A stretch of 53,048 nt of DNA from Paramacrobiotus metropolitanus (lineage: Eukaryota; Tardigrada; Eutardigrada; Parachela; Macrobiotidae), in contig NW_026570539.1 in NCBI RefSeq assembly GCF_019649055.1, positions 1-53,048 on the forward strand, in the 5' to 3' direction. How positions within the stretch are numbered: the stretch's first letter is position 1; each line of letters starts with the position of its first letter. Positions 1 to 9,801 of the stretch are shown piece by piece. A program made the translations under genes and the position numbers. The notes beneath the pieces were generated by a model. That model was given only the letters and a program-made list of their open reading frames with translations, was not told the origin of the DNA and searched no databases.

Positions 1-67
1 ACTGATGTCTTTGCACAAAATTTGCTTTCGCTTAATAGAGCTACCATTATTGGAGATTTGGCAAAGA

Positions 68-228
68 AAAATGTAATTGCATGTGCAATTGTCCATATCG
101 GCAATTTCCTGTTTTTTTCCGAAGTTTTTTGTCTGGCATATGTGTAAGGGTCATAATAATCGCTTTCAGTTTTTGCGCGCTTTTATTTATTAGAGTTTTT
201 GATTGTTTGATGAGACTGCAACTGTAGC
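68..228. repeat. Dispersed repeat, copy 1
   Basis: This stretch shares blocks with 15,688-15,872 in the same order and orientation. The first block is ATGTAA(T/G)TGCATGTGCAATTG, the second GGCAATTTCC(T/G)GT, and the third a TTTATTAGA-T-rich block ending in an ACTGCAACTGTAGC-like sequence. The blocks are separated by indels, so this looks like an old dispersed repeat. The family is unknown to me. Confidence 0.4.
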
Positions 229-1576
229 TTGTAAATGAACCAAGCATCAGTTATTTTTAACAACGATGAATGGTGGCATGTTTGCCGTTTTTTGTAATGA
301 GCGGAAGAAAATCTTCAGTTTAACATTAAACCTAAAAATAATGTATGTGTATGTAGAGAGCAATGTTCGTACATACAAATTCGGCGGCTGAGATGAAACA
401 AGGTGCAAAAATAAATTTCGAATAAAACAAATTGCCGCTTTAACAGGATTATATCAAATTATGTTATCTACTTATGTATATACACGTACATACATGGATT
501 TCGCAAGGATATCAGCATTTCAATAGTTCCTTGCATAAACATATACAGGAAGATATACTACGTTTATCGTAGTCAATAATTTAAAAATACATACGGTGAG
601 TTATTATGAAAATAAATTTCCTTGATAAATTCTTGTACTGTACGATAAATGTGTTTATATGATACAAATACATGAGACGCATCAGCCCTGCCTAATGTAT
701 GTAACACGTAAAGAAAATGGCGTGGCGGCCCAGCCTAGCATGCACATGTTAACTGAAGAATTTGAATTTTGCACAGGAAATGCGCATAAGTTGTAAGTTA
801 AATACTTCGTACATGTCTTTTCCGGGATATTCATCCATGCTTTGGCAGCCAGATCGGCGGTCTAATGAGATGCGTACGGCGTCGTGCGCGGCCTAGATGT
901 TCATGAACAGATACAACAAGTTGCTGATGCAAATCGGCTTTGTTTTTGGTAGCAACTCGAAGGAAGCTGGTATACAAGTCATCACCAACGTATATAAATC
1001 GACTTGCCACAGAATGCAGTGAAGCTATTCAAAAAAGATGGTTGGGTGTGCTCGAAAGTGAATGTTTTTGTGAATGTACAGAGCACATGCCCGAATTGGG
1101 TACCATGTACCGCCCCTTAAGCTTACTAAACGCCGTCGCTTTGTAATTTGTACCGTACTTCTCGTGCATATTAAACCATACTCGTACTCTTTAGGTTTTT
1201 TATCCGTTACGGTTTTTAGTGCGGCATGGCATCGTCGTCGCTTATTCCCACTATGTCACCTTGCGGTATTATTTTATTAGGCCGCCACAAGTAGCTACTG
1301 TGGAGAATTGTCCGTAGAAATGCATCATATATTATTAGTTTTAAGTAAAATGTCATCGAATAGGTAATAAAGTGTACAATACGGGTACTTGCTTATTGCA
1401 GTAACCGGGTGTCGCATGCGCACGCAGTTTCAACGCCCATATATATGCACTAATCTTTTTGCGGTAGAATACTTTAAACAGTGTAATGCGAACAGTAATT
1501 GGGAGTGGAAGTTTAGGCAAATGTATCTTTGTAACAAAATTTTTGTCATGTGCCGCTTCGACATTAAACGGCCATC

Positions 1577-1693
1577 GGTCATGACCTCTCCACACTGTAC
1601 GTTCCGTCGCTTTTTTAGTATCGAGAGCATGCAGCACAATGTGGAGAGGTTATGACAAGCGATCTCGTTGCGAATTCGCAAACGGGATCGCTT
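1577..1693. repeat. Two adjacent hairpins
   Basis: The first is an inverted repeat of about 20 bp (1577-1596 with 1636-1655, two mismatches, ~40-bp loop). Directly after it comes a near-perfect palindrome of 37 bp at 1657-1693, centred on GCGAATTCGC. A similar tandem pair of hairpins lies at 19,345-19,488. They could be remnants of fold-back transposons or structured transcripts. No target-site duplication was found. Confidence 0.5.
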
Positions 1694-2070
1694 ACCGCGT
1701 GGACATTGTGGACCCGACCTTGTACGAACGCTGCGGCCAAACAGCTGAGTATCTACAGCACGCCACGTTTATAATCAAGAGTTATTGTGATTGCCGCCAT
1801 ACAACGCGGTAATGCCGCCATTATCCTTGGTGTAAGTAAACGCATTTGCACTACTCGTACGTTACCTAGTAGTTATTATCTGTTTTCGATTTTTTTAAAA
1901 GCTTAAGTCTTGTGCTTTTATGGCGTCTGACAATTGTGCTCGTATCAGTATTGCTATATTTTGTTTGGACCAATGAAAATAATTTTCGTTTAGACAATTT
2001 AATTCTTTATTATATTTACTGAACTTCATGCATAACATATGTGGAACAAGTGGTCTCTGAATCGTAAACT

Positions 2071-2120
2071 GTTTACCATAAACAAAAACGTTTACCATAA
2101 ACCTCTGTTTACCATAAACA
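2071..2120. repeat. Short tandem repeat, three units
   Basis: GTTTACCATAAAC occurs at about 2071, 2090 and 2108, so the period is 18-19 bp. Each unit is itself an imperfect inverted repeat (GTTTA...TAAAC). No function is apparent. Confidence 0.7.
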
Positions 2121-2662
2121 AAAATGTGACTAAGAACCGTGCTCAAATTCTAACTACAGAATTCTGTACATGGCGTACTCGCCGAGCTTTGCCGATTCGA
2201 AGTTCAAGGTGAATGTTTGGTGTTTGCCCCTTCAAACGTGTTCTCGTTTGTCACAACATTTTACCATTTTCAACCTTTCACGAGTGCAGAGGGTCCTAGC
2301 AACCGGAGCTCATACGAATCGCTTTAAATTTCCTGAATAAAAATTCTCCATTCTCTGGCGTTCCAAGACTTTACTTCTTTTTATAAGTACCAGCAAATGG
2401 ACGATAAAATACCACAGCGATCGAAATATCTTGTGGCGGGAGATTAGCATGGCTTCGAAACTATTTTCACTTACTGGTATTTTGTTAGCAATTACGGGGA
2501 ATGAAACCAAGCCGACCGATCACAAAAATTAATTCCTTTATTTTCCCAATACGGTGCGGTTGTCAAGAAATGGAACCGATCGTGCTTTCGAGTCGACGTA
2601 CATGAATCGGAAATGGTTAGATTCAGTACCGTTATGATATGAATATAAGATTGTTTCAGTAA

Positions 2663-2947
2663 TCATTTTGCACTTCGAGAAATACTCGTATATAACGTGC
2701 TCGCAAGATTTCCGTCTATGTGTCTATGCGGTATATCTACAAAGACGGGAATCTTGTCGGTTGAGAATGTACTAGGCACCAGCAACACCTTGCTCTGAGG
2801 ACACGAATGCATGCTATCTGAGTATCTGTACACGATCACATTATTCACATGATCACATCCATAGTTATCAGGTAAATCTAACCTAAAATGTTTGGAATAT
2901 GGTTGCATGTTTTTGTCCAGAAGAACAATTACACCAGAACCGGACAC
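2663..2947 (-). CDS. Possible terminal exon, unrecognised
   Basis: An open frame of about 95 codons on the minus strand begins immediately after a good acceptor (CACTAACAG, just right of 2947) and runs to a stop at 2663. The residues are mixed and not low-complexity (for example SGSGVIVLLDKN near the start), which is better than most random frames here. I do not recognise the family and found no matching upstream exon. It may be a real last exon of a gene to the right, or chance. Confidence 0.25.
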   Translation of the reverse strand: MSGSGVIVLLDKNMQPYSKHFRLDLPDNYGCDHVNNVIVYRYSDSMHSCPQSKVLLVPSTFSTDKIPVFVDIPHRHIDGNLASTLYTSISRSAK

Positions 2948-3913
2948 TGGGTTTTCTGTTAGTGATTACTAAAATTATTCTCCCAGAGATATCATTAATT
3001 TAAGTTATACACGTCTGCGTAATCGCCAACAAGAATTTTTTTATTCTACAGACTCTTCGTCTTGTTATTAATTTACCACGTTATAAAAAATGTGTTGTAA
3101 TGTATCATGAACCATGTATCGTCATGAAGAATGTTGTATTGTTTAAAGAATGTAGAAAATTGAATGAATGTAGTGCAATTTGCATATTTTCTTGTTTTCT
3201 TACATGTCCTCACACTTTTTGGTTCTATTCTTGATTTCCCGTCCTAGCTTAAAAAAGGCGATCCTCATAGCAAAGGCCGGATAACAAACAAGTTAAGTAT
3301 TACTAATGTTTCGAGTACATCAGTACTTTTCAAATCGGTGGCTTTCGACCTTTCCTGTATATTCGCTTTAAACATAGGCCAGACGCTACGTGCGTGCGCA
3401 AGAAATTCAGAAATTGAAACAGCTCAGGCTATATCAATAATGGGGCTAAAGTCGAAAAACCGCAAACAATTTAAGTTGAAAAAAGCCTTGATATGATTGA
3501 AACGGAAACATATTGATTGATCCAGTGCAGGCGGTTATTGTGCTTAGTGAGCTGTCAAGCGACTCGTTATTACAGGCTTTTACAGCAGCAGCGTCTATCT
3601 GGGCAACAAGGGCTGCCCTTGTGCATTAGGAGAGTAAAAAAAGTGAATTCATGAGTATAATCTGTATAATTCATGAGTATAATCGCTCAGCTTATCACAT
3701 TGGTAGCTCATTCCATTGCATGACTAATATGCCCGTGCACATTAACGACAAGCTGTAACTTTTAAAGTCACTTCTGCGCTCGCATGCAGTACTTTATAGT
3801 GCGCTTGCGACAGATGTGGCTATGAGCGCTTCGAAAAGTATTGATAGAAGTATAGTAGAAATTTCCTGGATGATCAGTGCATCCCGTAACGCATCCTGCA
3901 TATCCCAAGGGTC

Positions 3914-6900
3914 ATGACAGGCTCGCCAGCTGCTAGCACCGTTACAGATTTGACCCCATGGGTGATACCATCCTTTATCAATGGCTGCGTCTGCCCAATC
4001 GATGACCATGTGTGGACTTATGGTGCGCTGGACACTGGTGTCGATGCTCCGCCCACGTTGTACCGCCGCGGACCGGCCAAGCAGCGCGTCAACGGACTGG
4101 CACTGAACCTGGACGCTGGCTTTACACACGGGCTCAAAACCCGGCCGGCCAAGGGTCCAAAGAGTTTTCCGCAGCGCTACCAGTTGGCACCGTTGCGACA
4201 ATGGTGTCAGGAGCACCCGGACATCTTTAGAGATCCTGCGTTAGTATATTTAAATACTTTTACGCGTGTTTCGGTTGATTCAGTTTCACTTTGGACTTTG
4301 GCACTGCAAGTTCGAATTGTGCCGTATGCTTTATGATGTTTGCAGTTGTAGACCAGAAGTCGTCTGCTGGGCTGGATTGCTGAAAACGATTATGCTCACG
4401 CCGGCACATTTGCACAACCCGGAAGGTAGGATTAGCTCATAATTATAACGGGCAACGGAACCGGCTAATATCGTACTGCTCGAAATATTGCTTACCCATC
4501 AACTGAAGATACCGCAGCAAATACGTCGCTACATATACTTCTACTACCCTAGCATTTCGGCATTTTATACTACCCTTAATTTGGCATATACTGGCATTTT
4601 ATTGCTCAAAATACTGTAGTTCTGTCGGCAGCTCTGCGCAAGAATAATAGTTTTCACAGCAACATACACAAATTGTTGATTATACATAAGGATGATATAA
4701 AACGCCTAAATATATATAATTTTATGTAAAACTTAATGGTTAATATGTATACATACTATGCATACTGTTATGAGTTCTTTATGCAGCCACAGGGTGGATC
4801 GTGTTGGCCTGGAAAATCGAAGGAACGCTGTACCTGGCGCACGTGAACCGTCCAGCAAAGCCCGTGGAACAGCCCGCGATGAAAAAATCTTCGGAAAAGG
4901 ATAACGAAGACACGGAGCGCTACTCATTCTGGTAGGCGTGCAATAAAAGTATACTGGTTAAGCAGCGGAACCACATTTAGTATACTTCATATGCATACTG
5001 TTTTAATCTTTTTAACTGCACGAAATCAAGGTGATACTATATTTTATTTTTCGCTTATCAAATGTGAACAGCATTTATATCAAAATTCAATTAACCTTTC
5101 CGCTGATGTGTACTAGGCGCTTTTGCCGCTTTGTATTTTCGCATGGTTACCCGCAGATGTGTCTAGAGAATGTTTAATTTTGAGTGCCGGTTGTTAGTGA
5201 ACTCTGCAAGAAAAACGGGTGTATCTGTACACAGTGACGTGAAAAGCGTTTGTGCGCGCCTTAACTTTCAAGCTTTCAAGTGCGCTATCAGGTGCACGTT
5301 AGTGAATCTATGCTTAAAACTTGTAATTTAAAAGTAGATTTTTATAATAAGTAACAGTACTCGTATTCATAACAGTAAAATTTCATTTAACGCTGCCCCT
5401 CAATCCTTCCAATGTTCCGAGTACAGAAATGGCGTTGCCTCGCTGAATCTCCAGCGACAGCCGTTGGCGAAGGAATTCATGAGAGCGAGTTCCACCCGTA
5501 GAAAGTTGGAGTCGCTTGTCGAATTTTTTCACTAACAGGATAGCTGACTTTCCACTTTCCCCATAGATCGAGTGTGTCAAAGGCTAGCAGTGTGAGACGT
5601 GTCTGTTTGATTTGAAGACGTATCTGTCGTTTAGATAAGTTCCGTCAGTAATATTTAGTTATCACCCTTATTCTGCGTTTTAACAAAGCCACACCGTTGT
5701 CTTTTAATGTACAGTGCTTACAACTGGCGTCACCAAATTTGCCGATATGTAATGGCTATGCATTATTAGCATCAGTTTTGCGTAGTGTTTTGGGTACAGG
5801 GGCCAGAAGTTCGAGCAGTGTCTCACTAATTCGAACGAGGAAGCGAACTTCAGCGATACATTAGCAGATAAGACCAGCTACATCGCGGTCCGATCGCGCC
5901 GAATTAACGGCATCAAAGTCCTGTTTGGAGCGGAGATAGATTGCCGGGATCCGGACGGTTCCGGACGCTACGTTGAACTCAAAACAACATCCGTCGACGC
6001 CATAAGTACCCACCAAGGCAGGAGTATGAACAATGCCAAAAACAATTACAAGTAAGTCAGCATATTACGGGCTTTACATTTTGACTGTGAGAAATTAGTG
6101 CACCTAGAAAATGTAATCAAATCCCCATTAATGTTTTTACACAATTTTAAAAAAACCTTCCCTGACCGTAAGTACAGAGAATTATATCTCTATTCTCTAC
6201 TATGCCTTCGCTGTGACCCACAGCCTGTGAGTACGAACTCGCTGCCTATAATTAAAAGCCGATCCGGAGCCACCGTTACAATTTGTATAATTTTTGCTGT
6301 TACTGTATATCTTTAAGAAACTCTTTGTAGACGAGTAGTCGAACCATCTAATCTGCATTGCAGTCGCTTCAAGATGCTGAGTTGGTGGGCTCAGTGTTAC
6401 ATTGCTGCAGTCCCAAAAGTGCTTGTCGGCTACCGGACTGCTGACGGTTGTTGCGTTTCGACCGATGAATTCTACACTGATGATCTTCCCGCCAAGAGCA
6501 AGGTACTGACAAGTGACAGCACAACCCGAACCATTGGCGCTTTAGCTAAACAAAAGGATTTCAGCTTGGCGGCTGAAGAGCACTGTACATGTACTGCAGT
6601 AGTACAGTGACGTACTGTTATACCATAATCTGTGACGATTATTGCGAATTTCAATGTGTAAAGGTAGTAGTGAGTAATTTCAGTGTGTAAAGTGTGTGTT
6701 CAGGCAGTAGTTCGTATTTCGAAGTACTTGGTGCCAACTTTGTATGTACAGTACTTATTCCTACTTGCCTGTTAAAGGCCTGTTTTTTAAACTTTTTGAA
6801 ATTTTATTTGACCGATAACTACGCTATTACCTGATGCTTCGAGCACAACGTGCACCCGCCACTGCATTTAAATTATGTGCCTAAAAACTGTCAAAAAAAG

Positions 6901-7343
6901 AACGCAAATGAGTGTCTGGGAGGGCGCGAAAGCGAAAGTTTCCGTGCACGTATACGAATTCGGTACCAAGTACGATGCTGTACCCGGGTCGTACTTTCCC
7001 TGCACCATTAGGTAGCACCGTAGCAGTATCGTTTCCTGGTTTCAGGCGGCAGGAGCTGAGTGGAACTGCCAAGATGCTATTAATTTTCTGGGTGCCTTTC
7101 TGGATAAGGTGAAAAAGACAACGAAAGAGGACTATACAAAGTGAGTGGGCCGGTCTTTGGCTTGTTGACGTGAAAGATTTTTGAGCGCGCAACATGCTGC
7201 TTTTTCCGGGCGGCTGTAGTGGATAGTTCTTTTGCAGGAATATGTACACATTTGAATGGAGCCCCGGAACGTTATTAGTCAAAATCTACAGCATCACAAA
7301 GAACCAATCAAAGAAGAGCAGTTACTGTGAAACAGCAGCGTAA
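3914..7343 (+). CDS. DXO/Rai1-family decapping exonuclease, copy 1
   Basis: Seven exons: 3914-4239, 4352-4425, 4787-4931, 5800-6051, 6364-6502, 7046-7140, 7238-7343, giving about 378 aa (human DXO is about 396). The DXO/Rai1 family removes incomplete or non-canonical (for example NAD) caps from RNA 5' ends and degrades the RNA 5' to 3' in a metal-dependent way. Visible motifs: PEVVCW, GWIVLAWKIEGTLYL, GQKFEQCL, the catalytic FGAEIDC (Glu, Asp) and YVELKT (Glu, Lys), then KMLSWWAQ and a final FEWSPG segment. Every splice phase is consistent. The first donor is GTTAGT and the start Met at 3914 is the least certain part; the N-terminus could begin in an upstream exon. The catalytic residues are intact. 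A paralogue with identical phases lies at 26,794-32,752. Family identity is seen directly in the motifs; the RNA target is inferred from the family. Confidence 0.85.
5383..5580 (-). pseudogene. Antisense ORF inside a DXO intron (QRGNA family)
   Basis: A 65-codon open frame lies antisense in DXO copy 1's intron 4932-5799. Its second half reads FLRQRLSLEIQRGNAISVLG, clearly protein-like. A decayed relative with RLSIEIQRGNAASIL lies at 30,180-30,531 in the homologous intron of the second DXO gene, also antisense, and a third fragment lies at 24,084-24,269. I do not recognise the family. It is most likely a mobile-element remnant or a nested antisense gene fragment that existed before the DXO duplication. 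Confidence 0.5.
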
Positions 7344-8326
7344 ACTCCGGCTATTGTCCTAATTATTTACTTTCCTATATTGACGGATTATCTAATGCAG
7401 AATCAGATATGTACTTTGAAATTTTTGTGATAATTACAGATATGTGGCTGGTTTCATCATTGTTTGCTGCTTCCAGTAGTGCAGTTGCTTTTAGTTTTCT
7501 ATCGAATTTCTTGTTTACGTTTATCACGTTTTGTCATAACTGTTAAACATTTTATTTGCATTTAATGGGCTACACAGCTGGGCAAAGCAAAATGCAGTAC
7601 AAATAACTGTATCGACCTAATCTCCTGATGATATCTGCAATGTGCACAATCGTCGATCAGATGCTCACTCAAAAACACTGCTTTAAAAATGGGACGCTAA
7701 AACTGGAATGGAGGAAAAAGAGGTTCGATGCGAAGATGCAAACAGAAGGGATTGTTAGAATGGGGAGTATGGTGGAATACGGCACGAGCGCAAATGGGAT
7801 CCCTCTGGACCGTACATTCTGCTTAGTAATTTTTACACATGTATTTGTTGGTAACCGGTTAAAGTGACGTTTCAAGCTGCACCCTCCGTGTGAAAGTGGA
7901 TCGTGACAGGGAGCGGTTTTCAGAATTCCATACAATGTACTATTCCGCTTACGTAGATATTGCAGCCCTGCATAATTTCCATATCCGGTGAAGAGTTGTT
8001 TGTTACTGTTTAAAGAAATTTGCTTTCGCAACTGTAAATCCGCTGAACCGGCAAATTGTTTCCTTAAGCACTTATAACCGATGTGTAACGTGCCTCGATG
8101 TATCACGTACTACAGTCGCACACACATTTTATATTATTCCTTATGAATAAATGTTTTCAGCGCACGGCTGCATCGCCAAAATCATATTATCGCTCCAATG
8201 AAAAGTACTTAACTGTTGTTTGTCCTGAGAAGTGCATCAATTCCTTTTTGCTGTCCCCGGTTTTGAAAGAGGGATAGTATTGCAGCTGTGCTTTGCTTGT
8301 AATTGTAACTGTTCGTATTTGCAATA
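7344..8326. other. Intergenic, no gene recognised
   Basis: The gap between DXO copy 1 and the GH45 gene. It contains overlapping open frames on both strands (about 7628-7867 plus and 7669-8106 minus) with no recognisable domain, so I do not call them. Confidence 0.5.
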
Positions 8327-9302
8327 ATGCAAGCTCTACTGTTACAGATGTCTGGTATTCTCTCATTGTTCCTGCTTTCTTCCTACCTGGTGGAAGAAGC
8401 CCTGTGCGCCAACATTCAATGGAACGGTAACTGGGCCATGGGCTGCGACTTCTCCGGGAACGATCTATCCCGCGTCCAGGTACCCAGCGAGCAATGCGGT
8501 GGACAGTGTGCCAACAATCCCCAGTGCACCCATTTCTCCTGGACCCGCTCGAAGGGTGTTCCTGAAACGCGGTGCCATCAGCAAATCCAACGCCATAACA
8601 GTCGGGGATACTTCTGCAGTCTGCGGAGTGATTCGCGAAACGGCCGGCAGCAGCAACGGCGGTGGTGGCGGTGGTGGCAGTACGCAGACGGGGAAGACGA
8701 CCCGCTACTGGGACTGCTGCAAACCCAGCTGCTCATGGAAGGATAAAGCCGTCGTGAGCAACCCCGTGAAAACCTGCCGCAAGGACGGTATCGCTGCGTT
8801 AACTGATGTCAACGCCAAGAGTGGTTGTGACGGCGGTGACGCGTACGTCTGTAACGACAACATCCCGTGGGCGGTCAACGATAAGCTTGCCTACGGATTC
8901 GCGGCCGCCCATATCAAGGGTTCGGATGAGCGCGGATGGTGTTGTGCGTGCTACAAGCTGGATTTCACCAGCGGCCCGGTATCCGGGAAGTCCATGATCG
9001 TGCAGGTGGTCAACAGCGGCGGCGATCTGGGGGAGAATCACTTTGATCTGCAGATCCCGGGCGGCGGTTTCGGGATCTTTGATGGGTGTACGCGGCAGTG
9101 GGGGCTAGCGGCGAGTGCGTGGGGAGAGCGGTACGGTGGGGTGCGGACGCGGGACCAGTGCAATGCGCTGCCGCAGCCGATCCGGGCCGGATGTTATTGG
9201 CGGTTTGATTGGTTTAAAGGAGCAGATAATCCCAGCATGAACTTTGCACCGGTACAATGTCCGGCGGAATTGCAGCGCAAGAGCAACTGTGCTCGCAAAT
9301 AG
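8327..9302 (+). CDS. Secreted GH45 endoglucanase with PAN-like module, frameshifted
   Basis: GH45 enzymes cleave beta-1,4-glucan (cellulose); in invertebrates they are generally attributed to horizontal acquisition. The gene opens with a signal peptide ([20 protein letters not shown]... cleaved near EALCA), then a ~70-residue Cys-rich module ([17 protein letters not shown], then EQCGGQC and PQCTHFSW) that resembles PAN/apple-type modules, then a Gly7 linker and the catalytic domain. Both likely catalytic aspartates are present: [12 protein letters not shown], and HFDLQIPGG followed by FDGC. The PAN part and the catalytic part are in different frames; the switch occurs around 8555-8575, where the reading passes from TRSKG to [12 protein letters not shown]. 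The length shortfall fits a deletion of 2 or 8 bases, which would also remove a Cys, or one extra base. The gene is intronless. It is either a sequencing error or a pseudogene. Confidence 0.88.
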
Positions 9303-9801
9303 TAGAACCGTGAAAAAATTTGCAACAAAGAATTTCTATCGCATTGACGTACCGTACTATCGAGTTTTGTTATGACTGTTAAGCATTTTATTCGCATTAA
9401 ATGGCTATACGAACGCAGAAATTACAACGATGGGCAGAACAAATACAATATTAATATTATTATGTATCAACCGAATCTCGTGACGGGGATGTGGCTGCTG
9501 CTATCAAACTGAATATTTGACATCATTGTGCTATCATATGGCTCAGTCCTTATGCTTTCAAGTTAGAATTTTACCGTGAATCAGATCGAAGCTCATTTTC
9601 CGCAAGAGCTGCAATACCAAGCTAGAATGTTGCACGTGATACTTATCATTCTCACAAATATCATTAGGGCACTCGGCTTTATTTAAACATTTACACTATG
9701 TATGTATGTGTAGCACATGCATACACAGCCCGTCTAATAAGTTAACGACATATATCAAACAATAAAGGAGCACACCTGGTATTTGAAGCAAAATGTACGC
9801 A

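Larger units (their letters stand above)
1..3800. other. Gene-poor left end
   Basis: AT-rich DNA in which I recognise no confident gene. It holds a pair of hairpins (1577-1693), a triple GTTTACCATAAAC repeat (2071-2120), a possible isolated exon on the minus strand (2663-2947) and a 22-bp tandem duplication near 3645-3690. Positions 68-228 resemble 15,688-15,872 and are listed as a dispersed repeat. Confidence 0.5.

Noticed and set aside
7669-8106. 145-codon minus-strand frame as a gene
   Set aside because: No domain, signal or splice support, and an overlapping plus-strand frame of similar quality. Treated as chance.
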